Shown in pieces: positions 24,130-35,444 of a DNA stretch of 64,000 bases. The notes beneath the pieces were generated by a model. That model made no database searches and was not told the DNA's origin. It saw only the letters and a list, made by a program, of their open reading frames with translations. Every line of letters begins with the position of its first letter. The first letter of the stretch is position 1. The stretch comes from Cavia porcellus (taxonomy: Eukaryota > Chordata > Mammalia > Rodentia > Caviidae), in assembly GCF_034190915.1 (NCBI RefSeq), contig NW_026947484.1:78811982-78875981 (forward strand), read 5' to 3'. A program made the position numbers and the translations under genes.

Positions 24130-25315
24130 CTAGGCACATTAAATGTGCAAGCCAGGGACATATAATAAATGCAGCAAAGTCCAGAGGGTCAAATCTAAAG
24201 ATTTGGAGGGAAATTTTTACATAATTTAATTCCTAAATAATATAATTTCTTATAGAGGAGAAATGAAAATTTCCTACTCTTTTCAAGGATAAAATATTTA
24301 ACTTTAAATAAGCTTCTCTCTCAAAGAAGGCCACGTTAAGCTTATGATCCTTGTCTTCATAGGAGCAAATGTAGTGTTCTGGGATATTACTAAAATATCT
24401 GTATAGATTCCTTGAACAAATATGCACCTTTGGTGTAGAACAATCTCTGTGTTAGACTGGATAAGGTTTCCTTGGGTCCTCTCCTTTCCTGTCCCCTTAA
24501 AAACCTTCCAGCATTATCACACATGTTTCCAAGAAGATACAGTGATAAAGCTTCTCTCAAGGACTAAGTTTTTCTTAGTATACTAAGTTTTCCTTTTTAC
24601 ATATCTTTCTAAGAAGACACAGTGATAAACCTGGATGTTCTTTGAAGAATGAAGTTTGTATATAAGTTTTGCCTTGCCTGGCCCATGACCCAGCTCAAAG
24701 CTCTTTGAAATTTGTAAAATATGAGGAAGCCCAAGTGGAGGGGAGTTGCATAATTAGAAAAGAAGAGATTGAAGGGGGACGAGAATAATGCAGCTCATAT
24801 AAGAAATACCAGACATTGATCGCCAACTTTTAAGTGTTTTTTCCTCTTTTCTATGTAGGGGTAGGAGATAAAGGATAGCACAGACAGAGAACTTACTTAG
24901 CATTAGTGAAACATGCTTTCTTGATCATAAAAGGATTCTAGATTTCAAACCAAAGTGGGTAATAAAATAATTCAGGCTATTACCTTAGAGTTTATATGTC
25001 AGAGTGTGGGGGTCCACTCCATCTGTTCCATTCTTGTATGACAATAGTTGATAAGATACAGACCCTCTCTCAGTCCTCCAAAGCTGAATTTAACTGGCTT
25101 GGGAGGTTTTAAGTATTTGAATCATATTTGATATGATACTATGGAAACGGTCTCATTTTCTTTTTATCAAAACATATACAAGTAACATTCATATCAGTAT
25201 TTCTTTGAAAACTGAAGAAACAAGTATTAATGTTATTTAAATTAATTCTTAAAAACTTACAATTCTGCTTACAAACAGTAACATGGATTTGGCTCATGGG
25301 GAAGGGGATGGATAC
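24130..25315. other. Intronic-like DNA between LTR and CARM1-like exon A
   Basis: No repeat identified except a ~78-bp-spaced duplication at 24520-24656. No coding signal. Confidence 0.4.
24520..24656. repeat. Diverged tandem duplication, period about 79 bp
   Basis: Two blocks share 'aagaagayacagtgataaa' (24531 and 24610 regions), followed in each by a similar ct-rich and 'aagttt' ending. Confidence 0.65.
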
Positions 25316-25319
25316 ATAC

Positions 25320-25409
25320 AGAGATCCAACAACGGCCATATCAAACCAGAACACCAGCCCACGGATGAGGCCAGACCATGCCATCTGGAATACAAAGGGG
25401 ATTTCTACT
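25320..25409 (-). pseudogene. CARM1-like exon A (arginine methyltransferase beta-barrel)
   Basis: This 90-bp block on the minus strand is framed by a good acceptor (pyrimidine run ending ccttgcag) and a good donor (CT|GTATGT). It encodes VEIPFVFQMAWSGLIRG, then LVFWFDMAVVGS. About 18 of 29 residues match CARM1 at the equivalent place (EIPF.F.M..SGL..GL.FWFD.A..GS, from memory of the family). The reading phase fits exon B, 2.1 kb downstream: CT + G makes a Leu codon. Exon boundaries, phase and order are all consistent, so this is an intron-containing CARM1-type gene or its remains and not a retrocopy. It is clearly not CARM1 itself, which is almost invariant in mammals. Upstream exons (the SAM-binding domain) were not found by eye in the window. 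Confidence 0.65.
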
Positions 25410-25411
25410 CT

Positions 25412-25990
25412 GCAAGGAAATATAAAAAGACAGGCAAGAAGATAAAAGAAAACACTTGAAATTATTTTTCCTGTGTTGACAGATACACTGAATAGATTTA
25501 TAAGGTCCATTGGAACACTGACACATTTCTTTCTCTCTTAAGCACCTTTACCTGAGCTGTGATGCTCCCTCAGTCTTTGATTAATGCTTGGTAATCCTGC
25601 ATGTTTGAGAAGCTGGTTTCTTGACAAAACCTTGCAGGGAGCACACTACCTGTTTCATAGGCCCTATCCTGTGCAACATCCTACAGCCTTTTATGCTGGG
25701 TTTGAGTACTGAAGAAGAGGATGACTGAGGACACAGGTGACCATCAAGAAGCCAAAATATAGGCTGTGGCAGTTCGCACACACAGAAGTTCAGAAGGGAA
25801 AGGTCATTTAGGCTTCTAAAAATAGAGTAGACTGTAAAGAACACTGAGTTTAGAGGTGATGGTCACAGTACACTTATTTTTCAGAGAGGCTGTTTAACTT
25901 CCTGCTAGGCTGCACCAAGAGACATGCAGAAATGGCCACCACTATGCCAAATGTAGAGTAAGAAGGAATAGAAAGTAATGGGAAAAGGTA
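25412..25990. other. Unassigned DNA upstream of CARM1-like exon A
   Basis: No further methyltransferase exon recognised. Minus-strand frames at 25581-25844 and 25905-26162 resemble no family. Confidence 0.4.
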
Positions 25991-25994
25991 CAGC

Positions 25995-26105
25995 AACACC
26001 TAGATCCTGGACCCACTTTAGCTGTGCAATCTTGGAACTTAAATTAAATTTTCTCAACTTTAGTAACCTTACTTGTTCAAGTGTGATAAAATCCTTCTCC
26101 TCACC
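25995..26105 (+). repeat. Possible MIR relic
   Basis: 'gctgtgcaatcttggaactt' then 'ctcaactttagtaacctt' follows the MIR core. Confidence 0.45.
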
Positions 26106-26379
26106 AACTTTTTCTTGTTCAATGAGAAAAGTGGTCTTTAAATTTAAACCACCATTCCACAATTAAAAAGTGATATTATTGTTCCATAACTGGGCCTCCA
26201 AGGTGTTTTGTTTTAGTGAATGTTCTAGAAGTTTCCAAAGGGAGGCTGTATATTAATTGTATTCATGGTGCTCTTTAAGGCTCAACTTCTTTTACATGCA
26301 GCTATCAGACTATTTCTACAAGTTTTCCATCATACTTGTCATGTTGAAATTATTGGTACTACACTATAATCATTTCTTT

Positions 26380-26470
26380 CTTCTCCTCCTTTTCCCTGTC
26401 CTTCTCTCCCCCTCTTCATCTCTACCTTCTTTCTCTTCTTGTCCTTCTTTTCTCTTTTTTATCTCCCTAA
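26380..26470. repeat. Pyrimidine-rich low-complexity tract
   Basis: A near-continuous C/T run. It accounts for the Leu/Phe/Ser-rich plus-strand frame at 26257-26481. Confidence 0.8.
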
Positions 26471-26684
26471 AAGGAGTATGAATGCATTAAGGTTATATTT
26501 TTGAAAAATTACTTTTGTGCTGTACAGGCACTAGTATAGTACCTGGAACACAGCAGGACTTTAATAAATATTCTCAAATAAATGCAAAGGTGAACAAATA
26601 GCTTATCTGGGAAGCCAACATACACATTATTTTTAAAAAAATCCTCTATAAAGCAGGAAATAGTCTAGAGCAGTCCATAAAGCC

Positions 26685-27095
26685 CATGGTGGTCAGTTTT
26701 GTGTGGAGCTTTGGTGGACAGTTGTTTCCAAATACCACATATCTTGCTCTGTGTTTATGGTAGGATTACTCTCTTCCTCTCACTTGGGTCAAGTACTGCC
26801 ATATGATTTTCTCCCCAACTAAAAATGAGCAGAAGTAATTTATACCGATTCTAGGCAGAAGCTTCAATTGCCTGTGCACACTTTCTCATGCTAATTCGTT
26901 GTTCTCAGAGACCAGCACTGTTCCAGATAGAAACTGCTGCCTGAGGCCAATGGCTGGGCTGTGGAACACACAGTAGAACTAAAGCTGGTGCATAATGGAT
27001 TCCTAATCTAAGGGAGAAAGACATCTGTGGTAATGTGAGCCACTAAGGTTTTATGTCATTGTGGCATGTTCTGGCCTATCATAAGTGATATAAAT
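26685..27095 (+). mobile_element. Probable MLT1-type LTR, strongly diverged
   Basis: The 3' half matches best: 'taatgtgagccactaaggtt', then 'tgtcattgtggcatgttctg' and 'gcctatcataag', as at the end of MLT1 LTRs. The 5' half is uncertain. Confidence 0.55.
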
Positions 27096-27099
27096 ACCC

Positions 27100-27570
27100 T
27101 TTGTACACCATGAACTTTTTCTCTCTCTATTTTATTGTTTTTGTTAGCCAGCAGTATCCACAGAAGTATGACTGTTGCTTTTTGAGCAGCTCCAGGTAAA
27201 TTACAATCTTGCTGGATCTTAACTGTCTTAGCCTGGAAAAGTTAGAAATATTGATTTTATCAGAAAGCAAGGGCAAAGTAGTAATAAAAGGTTACTCAAA
27301 GGGGTTTCATATTACCACATAAGAGAGCAGACCAAGCCGAGGCAAGCGTTCTCATTTCAGAGCCTCCTCAGGCAAAGGGAAAAGATTAACATTTATAGTG
27401 TGCCCTCTTTGAAGATGACTTGGTGACCTAAAACATAGGCACTCATAAAGTTGTAGCTCTTGTTGTCGTTATTATTACCTGCATACACAGATGTAGGTCC
27501 ATTTATAGTTGTGTTCTTATTTGAGAGGTATTAAAGTATAGTGACTCATTGCCCAGACATAGGAACCTTC
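27100..27570. other. Unassigned intergenic DNA
   Basis: No coding signal or recognised repeat. Confidence 0.4.
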
Positions 27571-27574
27571 TAAA

Positions 27575-27713
27575 ATCTTCTAATCCTAGCTCTAATATGC
27601 TTACTAATTCTATGACTTTCTGCAACTTATTATTCTTCTCTTTCCATTTGTCATCTGTAAAATGGGAATAATAATAGTACCATTTTCTTGGAATCATTGT
27701 GGCAGCTAAATGA

Positions 27714-27767
<54 letters not shown>

Positions 27768-27815
27768 TTCAGAGCAGTATCTGGCTTTACAAGTATAAGC
27801 TTTGTTATTATTTTT
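27575..27815 (+). repeat. MIR relic containing a (TA)n expansion
   Basis: 'gactttctgcaacttattat', 'catctgtaaaatgggaataa' and 'cagagcagtatctggctt' follow the MIR consensus. The TA run sits where MIR has 'ttaatatatg'. Confidence 0.75.
27717..27766. repeat. (TA)n microsatellite
   Basis: About 25 uninterrupted TA units inside the MIR element. It produces a spurious Ile-Tyr repeat in the minus-strand frame. Confidence 0.97.
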
Positions 27816-28274
27816 GTCAATCAGTTCTTAAAATAGCCTGGTGAAAGAGGCATCATTATTCTCATGTTGGAATAAATGAAACTGGAATAACTGAAAGAAG
27901 AATGCCCCATTCCTTATGGGACTCACATCTACAAGATTTCTTCCCTCTGTGAGCAGCAACAGTTTGCACTGAAGTTTGGGGAGAGATTTGGTGAGGGCAC
28001 TTTAAAAATCAAGAACACTAATTTGCACAAACCCGTGTAGGTCTTTTTCTTCTATATCTGAAAAGTTTACTGTGTATTTTGCTGTCCAAACCATCAAAAT
28101 CCTAACGTCAAATGTGTCATTGGGGAAAAGCATGTCAAAGATATAATCATTCTGTCAAGATAAACTGAACTCAAGCAATTTTTCAGTTTAGGTTTTCTCC
28201 TGCAATTTTTATGTCAACAGAAATTAGGATTTCAAAAGCACAAGCTTAATGAGAATAATGTAATAACAAGTATT

Positions 28275-28400
28275 ATCATTTATTGAGAATTTGCTTTATT
28301 CCAAGGCCTATGTGTGTTTTGCTTCACGAAGTGTTTTACTAGGTTATATTGTTTACATTTTGCAACATCTCTAGAACAGCTTTTCAGCTATGAAGAATTT
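28275..28400 (-). repeat. Possible MIR/L2 relic
   Basis: 'atcatttattgagaatttgc' then 'ccaaggcctatgtg' resembles the widespread 'atttattgagcacctac' motif. Confidence 0.4.
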
Positions 28401-30225
28401 GTTCCCCACTTCTGCCCAAAAAGTGCTAATGTGGAAACCAGTCTACACCAAATAACAAACATAGAATGTGACCTGAGTTTGGCCAATCAAAGTATTACTT
28501 ATCCCCTGAAGACAATGATAGTTTCATGATGAATCTACATGATCCAAAGTAGAAAAATCAGGCTCCATCTACATTAAAGGGTTTCTCCCTAAGGTTTAGG
28601 TAAAGATAGGCTCTTGCATATGTGATATTTCTGAAAGCTGGAACCTCTATAGCCATTCTGCTACCACAAGGATATAGACAGCATGTCTAGAAGCACAGTT
28701 AAATCAGAATAAGTAGAAGTAAATGAGGACAGAAAAATCAGGTCCTGAAGACATGGTCTGAACATCTGCGACAGACCCCTAAAGTATGCTGCATATTCAG
28801 GCCTTGCTATTTGGGGGGGCAGTAATTTTCATTTTAGCTTCAGCCAATTTGGTTTGGGTTTCCTTTTATTTAGGCCTGAAAGAGTTTCTGATGATACAGC
28901 AGAATTACCCAAGGTTATACAACTAGATGAGGTCACAATTAAAAGCAAATCTTATTAACAGACAATCATTTGCTCTAAGATATTATAAAATATTTCTTAT
29001 GGTATGCTTTGGGCTAATAATCCATGGGAATATGTGAATTGTTGAACCAGTATGAAGGATGAAGTTATGTAGTGAAGATCAGGGTAGTAGGGACATTAGA
29101 AATTACCCAAGGAAAGGTAATTAGCAGATCTCCTTTTTTTTAAAATGAGTATTCCACTAGGATTGTCTCGATTGACAGGGCAGAGCTGGTAGACTTGACA
29201 CATGGTATTCCATGGAACCCCTCCTCTCCCGTGATGGCTCCATAGAGTCTTGCAATATGGCGCTTGACAGATGAAAGAGCAAATGAATCAATATACACAC
29301 AGATGGCAGGAAGTCTGTAAAGATAGCCCACTTACTATTATTGGCTGTCTAAAGTATTCATCCACTGCTGCATGCTGCAGACTGGACAGGCTGACCCCAC
29401 AGAAGCACTTCTGGTACCTAAAGTGGGTAACACAGAGAATCACCACCATGTGTCTTGTCTCTAATCTGAGTCTCTAGCCCTCATAGCTGTGATGTGCCAG
29501 ATGGCTGCCTCACAGATCCCAGAGCAAGGGCTGCAACATACAAAGGGCAATTGATCTACAGGAAGTGGTGGGAAACTCACTTTACAAAATCTGTAGGTCT
29601 GTAGTTGACCACATAAGAGAGAAGGGGCAGATAGTTGAGTTGAAGGAAGCATTTGTGAGCAATTCCTAAGAAGGCTGCTTAGGGGCAGAGACCTTTGAGC
29701 TCTCATCCTTGGTTTCTAGCCCCGTAGGTATCTCCCTACTCTGCGGCTCTCTGTCCAAGGGCTGCATTGAGATTTTCTTGGCCTTTCACTGTCCTCACCT
29801 AGATCAGGACTGCAGATCTAAGCCCCTTGGCAGCACTGCTGCTCTAGGAATCACACTGTCCCTTTTCCATCCTTCCACAGCTTCTGGTCTACATCTTCAC
29901 ACTGTGATGCCTAACACCAGGCAGTGAATCTAAGAGAGCAAAGTCTGCTTCTGGTGGTGAACACTACCTAGCTGTCAGCTCATCAGAACTCAGTGGGCAT
30001 ATTTTTTCCCAGTCCCTCGGTCAGTGATATCTATGTCACAGAAAGTGAAAAACACTATAAATCATGTCATCATAACACCACCCTTACCTCCAACTCAGAG
30101 AGCCAAATGCAAAATATTTCCCAACACAATGCTGGTCCCATCTTACCTTTATTTACCTGCTGCAGTTCAGAGCAAGCCTGGAAATGGATTCTGTATCAGT
30201 TTAGCCAATGGCCTTCAACACATAG
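28400..30225. other. Unassigned intergenic DNA, locally less AT-rich
   Basis: 29140-29930 is richer in G+C than its surroundings and holds several 60-80 codon frames on both strands. None looks like a known protein and no repeat was named. Confidence 0.4.
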
Positions 30226-30229
30226 GCAG

Positions 30230-30425
30230 TCTAGGCTTTAAATTACAAATCACTCATCCCCACGTAACCTGAACAAATCACTTGAACTCTGTTAACTCAG
30301 CATCCTCATCTCTAACAGCAGGAGTAGGAATAAGATTACTGTTAGGGGACTCATAAGGGTTAAATAAACTGTCAGAGGCAGGCACGTTGAACAATGCTTA
30401 CCATTTTGTTGTTACTATGTAAGTG
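30230..30425 (+). repeat. MIR SINE relic
   Basis: 'aaatcacttgaactctgtta' then 'catcctcatctctaacagca' and 'ggttaaataaactgtcagag' are in consensus order. Confidence 0.7.
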
Positions 30426-30947
30426 TTTGCTAATACTCTTAGAATATCCCTCATTTCAAATCAGCACTGAGGACAGGGCCATATAATCCCAATCTGACTC
30501 TGTCATGGGGTTTCTTAGATGAGCTTGTTAAAAGTTCAAATTTCAGGCCAAACTTGGGAGCATTTTCACTAGAGATTGTAAGCCTTTATCCATGTGCATA
30601 TCAGCATTAGGTAGTCTGTGAACCAAACTGAGTTCCCACTCTTTAAGTCTGGAAACTCAATTCATCAGTCCATCCTCCTCCCCTCCTCTAAACCCATGTC
30701 TGCTAACCTGCAGGGAAGAGAATTAAAAACAAGACACAGATATATATCTGTGTATTATATATAGTATCAATTGAGATATATTTAAATTGTGGTGGTCAGA
30801 TTTTGATGAAGGAATCAGCCAATATAATACTCTAAATCATAAATTGAAGCCCCAAGTGCTCTCATTGATTGGCAGGGAGGAAGGAAAGTCCTGATATTAT
30901 TAGGTACATAGCCAGACCTCAGCATGCCACTGAATTTGAGCCCACTG
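30425..30947. other. Unassigned intergenic DNA
   Basis: Nothing recognised. Confidence 0.4.
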
Positions 30948-30962
30948 AACAAGTGACAGGTT

Positions 30963-31087
30963 GAGACTAGAGATTTAGCTCAGCGGCATAAGTGCCTGCC
31001 TTGCAAGCAGGCAGTCGTGAGTTCGATCCCTGGTACCAATAAAAAGGAAAAAGACCAAAAAAAAAAAAAAAAACAAAAAACAAAAAA
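30963..31087 (+). repeat. tRNA-Ala-like SINE, nearly intact, with target-site duplication
   Basis: It is flanked by perfect 15-bp direct repeats (aacaagtgacaggtt at 30948-30962 and 31088-31102). The head folds as a tRNA. The A box tagctcagcgg is at 30976-30986 and the B box gttcgatcc at 31021-31029. An anticodon stem cctgc/gcaggc encloses cttgcaa, so the anticodon position would read TGC (Ala). A short linker ending aaaaagaccaaaa leads into an A-rich tail. It would be transcribed by RNA polymerase III and moved by L1 proteins. The clean duplication shows a fairly recent insertion. Confidence 0.9.
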
Positions 31088-31104
31088 AACAAGTGACAGG
31101 TTTT

Positions 31105-31730
31105 TTGCAGGGAATTTCTCATCTGTGAACCTTTGGTTGTTTACTTCTCTGCCTAGAATGCTCCCTTCTTCCTTTCCCGTTAATTGTTACTAGATCTTGG
31201 AGTCATTTTCATTTTAAAATTTAAAACCTTGTGTTATAGTTAAAAATTTAAGTGTCACTTCCTTTAAAGCAGAAGTCTTTTCTGATTCATCAGTATAAAT
31301 ATAGCACATAGCATGAGTCTTGTAATATTAAAAAGACCTGCCTTTATCTAAAGAATTAATTCTTCAGAGAATAAATGGAGAATATATGGTTCTGAATGGT
31401 CCTATGTTGAGTAGGAGCACCTATAAAAATAATGGCTATTTAGAAAATCGTTTAAGTTTCTCCATTTACTCACTTCCCAGCCTTCCCCTTCTATCAAGGG
31501 CCAGGGGCAGGTAGGCCCACAGGTAAAGACAAACAGTGCTGCCTAACCTTTTGTAAATACATATATCTAAAACAAAGTCTCCCAGAAAAAGTGCTTGAAA
31601 AACAAAATACCGTGGGTTTAAGCACTCTTTCTGATTTGTTGGAAGAGAATAAGAATGTTACTGGGGAAATAATCATTGTCACTGGGGTCTATTATTAGAT
31701 GGAGAGAAAAAGAATGAAGAGAGTAGAGGA
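31105..31730. other. Unassigned intergenic DNA
   Basis: No coding signal or recognised repeat. Confidence 0.4.
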
Positions 31731-31739
31731 GAAAATGGG

Positions 31740-31850
31740 GGAGAAGGGAAGGAGAGAAAGAGAAAGAAAGAAGGGAGAGAGAGAGAGAGAAAGAGAGAGA
31801 CAGACAGACAGACAGACAGAGACAGAGACAGAGACAGAGACAGAGACAGA
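31740..31850. repeat. Compound (GA)n, (GACA)n, (GACAGA)n microsatellite
   Basis: The repeat phase changes three times in about 110 bp. It explains the repetitive Ser-Val and Thr-Glu frames on the two strands. Confidence 0.97.
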
Positions 31851-31851
31851 A

Positions 31852-32770
31852 TTTTCCAGAAATCCCAAAAGGTTTAACCTTGTCTGTCTTTTAGAATCAT
31901 CAAGAAGCTGTTTCAAAGCATGGATGCCTGTACTATAGAACCAGATTGTTACTTATTTGATGTGGAGTGGGGAGAAGATAACCCTAGTGCCTATTTGCTG
32001 CCAAAACTCAATAGGTGATTATAATATGCACCCAGGGAATGGTACTACTAAAGTTGACTATTCCTGGATTCCCAGCCCAGTAGGTGAAAGAGGAATCCTC
32101 AGGGATGTAGTTTTCACCAGCCATGGCTGAGCTGAAAACTACTCTATTAATGAATATAACTTCAGCTCTCAGAGTGGATGGGTCTGTGCCATTTGCTTTG
32201 TGTATTCAGTACCAATTAAAACCCAGCATCCACAAACAGTGTGATGCAAATGGGCACCATTCCTGGGACAGACAAGGAGCTCACTACCTGGGTTTTAAAA
32301 ATTTCTTGCTGAGTCATATTTTGTACTTCTAATTCTTAGAAATTTCAAATATCCTTATGTTCTGCATCATAAAATAATGAAAGCAGATGGGAGCTAGCAT
32401 TTCTCCGTGCTTCCTAAAATACATGGTGGGTGGGGGATGGATCAGGAAACTAATCTGTTGACTTGGGAGGTAGGGAGAGTTTTCATTGTTTTAATAATGT
32501 GTGGGTTTTCCATATTGACTTAGAGCCTCTTTATGAGCACATAAGGGGAAGAGTCTGTATATTTTCTCCAGAGTTCACATATTAAATTTCCATCATTCTT
32601 CATATGGTAAGTTCTTCTCATTTCTCACCACCACCACAATAGATGACTATCTGGAAAGGAATGCAGACACAGTCCAGAAAATAAGCAGTTTGACTATAGC
32701 TTGTGTTTTTTTTTTTTATGCTAGAATTTTTGGCTTAGGATCAGGTTTTTTTTTGATTTTGGAATATATA
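31852..32770. other. Unassigned intergenic DNA
   Basis: The 69-codon plus frame at 32123-32332 is not recognisable. No repeat identified. Confidence 0.4.
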
Positions 32771-32773
32771 TTT

Positions 32774-32810
32774 AGAGAGAGGGGAGAGAGAGAGAAAGAG
32801 AGAGAGAGAC

Positions 32811-32851
<41 letters not shown>
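32774..32851. repeat. (GA)n microsatellite
   Basis: Purine run with a pure GA stretch at 32817-32850. Confidence 0.97.
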
Positions 32852-32855
<4 letters not shown>

Positions 32856-33073
32856 TTGAATCTTGAGGATGAGACCCAAATGTGAGCAGAAGATTATGTC
32901 TCTTGTGCACCTTAAATACAGAAGCTGAAGGTAATTTATATAACATTTTTAAAATACTTTGATTTTGATTATGTTCCATTACACCTTGTGGCATTATGTC
33001 CACACTCCAAATGTTTCAAATTTTGTAGTATTTTGAATTTTGGATCGGGGATCCTCAAGCTGCATTAGCCAGC

Positions 33074-33230
33074 TGTTATGGTTTGTGTCTAGATGTTCCC
33101 CCAAAGCTTCATGCAGTCATGGGGGGAGGTGAGCTTATCAGAGGTAGCTGAATCTAGACTTCTGATTGATCTATGATCCAATGCCAGATTCACAGATTTA
33201 CAGGGGTAGTGCTATACCCACCATAGGGCA
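33074..33230 (+). mobile_element. MaLR LTR 5' fragment
   Basis: It starts tgttatggtttgtgtctag, identical to the MaLR LTR start, then decays. The 3' part and poly(A) signal are missing. Confidence 0.6.
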
Positions 33231-33439
33231 AGTAGCCTGCATACAATAAAAGGAAAAGAGAACAAAAGGTAAAAATAAAATAATCCAAGAATGTCACCCT
33301 AGACCAAAATAGTGTTAAAAATTTGGCACAGGTATGTTGTTGGGACAATAGAAGGACATGTATCCATTAACAAATCATGTCTTCATTTATGTTTTTTGTA
33401 CATTTCTTTACATAGTAGGAGTTGAAGTTTGGTTATTTT

Positions 33440-34235
33440 TTAAAATATTCCTTTTTTTCTAAAATTTAAGTAATTTCATTTTATGTGTATTATTTTATGT
33501 AAGTGTGGAAAGAATATCTAACATACCTCTTTACCAATTTTAAATATACCATCAATTATTTTTTACTGTAGGTATGGTATTGTATAAAAATTTCTTATGA
33601 TTATTAGCTTGATTGACTTAAATCTTTTATCTATTGATTGGTAACTCCCTCTTCTTCTCTCTCCCAAACTACTGGTAATTATTCCATTCATTTAATCTAT
33701 GAAACCAACAACTTTAAATACATTATGTTTGTGGAATTACATGGTATTTGTCTTCCTGTGACTAGCTTATTTCATCTAGCCTTATGTCTTCCAGATTCAC
33801 TTCTGTTGTTACATACTGCAGACTCGCTTTCTTCTTAAAAGACAGAAATATATTCAATGCTATGTAGATATTTTCTTTAACCACTCTTCTACTGAGGGGC
33901 GCATAGGTTTCTTCCACATTTTGCCTCTTGTAAGCAGGGCTGCAATGAGCATAGGGGTACTAATACGGTATCTTTTCAAGATCCTCATTTATAACCTTTT
34001 GGATAAATCCCAGAAGGGGGTCATTAGCAGCTCTGTTTTTAATTTTTTTTAGGGGAAACTTCATATTATTTTTCAGCATGGCTACATTATTTTACATTTC
34101 CAACAACAGTGTATAAGGGTTTCAATTTCCCCATGTTGTATGACAATGCTTATCTTCGGTTTTTGACAATAGCTATCCTTAAATGTGTGAGGGGATATCT
34201 CACTGTGATTTGATATGATTTTCTGTATCAGCATG
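33440..34235 (-). mobile_element. Ancient L1M-type LINE fragment
   Basis: Reverse-orientation L1 3' motifs in order: 'catggtatttgtcttcctgt', 'ttagccttatgtcttccaga', 'gggctgcaatgagcatagg', 'caacaacagtgtataagggt' and 'gggatatctcactgtgattt'. Confidence 0.8.
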
Positions 34236-34239
34236 CAGT

Positions 34240-35235
34240 ACTGTGTGTAAAGTCATATCTGTATAAAGATGTTTGCTTGTGATATACATAGCTTCACTGA
34301 TTTAAAAACCAGCAACATCATGTGGATTATGCTTCCCATGAGCTATGATTATGTACTTTTTATACCTGTCAACATATGGCCCTATTTAGTATAAAGGAGC
34401 ACAGGAAATGACATTGCTTTAAAAATTAACTTCATAGTGCACTTCTCTTGAAAGAAATAAGGAAAAATCACTAGGTCTTATAAGGAAGTCTATTTTTAAC
34501 TAATTCTACACATTAGCGTGGGCCTCAGAATTGGATCTGTGCAAGCCAAATCACAGAAAAGCTGATCTGTCAAAATAACTATGGTGAACATTTCTTGTTT
34601 ATTTCACCATGAGTGGTTGATTTTTTTATGGCAACAGCACTAGATTTTGCAGCATGTCTTCTCCAATGGCTATTCTCATTATGTGGATGGTCTTGGTTCT
34701 GCCCTTGGTATGTTCATCAATCCCAGTCAAGTAGAGCATCTTATCATTCCAGCCTTAGCAAAAGACTCAGACCTATGCACCTAACTCACTGAGGATCAAG
34801 TCTGCAACTTTTGTTCAAAGTGTGGCAAAGGACAGGTGAATACAAAGGTATGAGTTGGTAAGTCCAGATGTTAGAAACCATAGTGCTGCTATGAGGGTAA
34901 AGCCCATTGAAGAACAGAATCTGTGCTTTGGAATCAATTTGTGTTTGAGAAAGTGAACTTTCCCCCGGACTTTTTAGATATGAAGTGTAATCAAAATGTG
35001 TGGTAGCTATTTAAATTTTAAAAATTGTTCCAATGATAATCATCCCCTTAAAATACTCCCTCACCCTACTAACATTTGCCTCATTGTTCCTACCATTTTT
35101 CTAAAGCAGTTCTAGTTCTCTTTTTATGAGTATCTTTTATGATCAAAATATCATAAAAAGTATGATCAAAAGTGTGGTCAGTGAGTTGTTGCTGCTGAGT
35201 ACTGTTCAGTGGTAAGGCAGACATAAAAACATTAG
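34240..35235. other. Unassigned intergenic DNA
   Basis: No confident gene or repeat. Confidence 0.4.
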
Positions 35236-35237
35236 GG

Positions 35238-35442
35238 CTTGTTCTCATCCACCTTATTCACCAAGTTTGGCATCATGCAACTTCTGGCTCTTGCCCCAAG
35301 TCAAAATTACTATGACAGGTAAATATTTTGAAGTGATTCAAGACATCGAATGAAGCTACAATAACACAACTAAAGACACTTATGAAAGAGGACTTCAAGA
35401 ATTACTTCAGAATGTGGCAAAAATGAGACGTGTGTTTGAAGT
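35238..35442 (+). mobile_element. Tc1/mariner transposase fragment
   Basis: Translated across frameshifts, the plus strand gives an HLIHQVWHHAT-like segment, then ALAPSQNYYD, then ITQLKTLMKEDFKNYFRMWQ. This resembles the C-terminal end of mariner-type transposases (…LAPSDF…, then a K-E-DF..CF..W..RW motif). It has an in-frame stop right after the W-Q motif and no terminal inverted repeats that I can see. Confidence 0.6.
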
Positions 35443-35444
35443 GA

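Noticed and set aside
25139..25510. 123-codon minus frame as one small gene
   Set aside because: Only the 90 bp between splice-like signals resembles CARM1. The rest reads intron DNA on either side.
27503..27820. 105-codon minus frame with an Ile-Tyr repeat
   Set aside because: It is the translation of the (TA)n microsatellite in a MIR.
30963..31087. A genuine tRNA-Ala gene
   Set aside because: It has a long A-rich 3' tail, target-site duplications and sister copies, so it is a SINE.
31695..31938. Frames of repeated Ser-Val or Glu-Thr
   Set aside because: Translation of the compound GA/GACA microsatellite.
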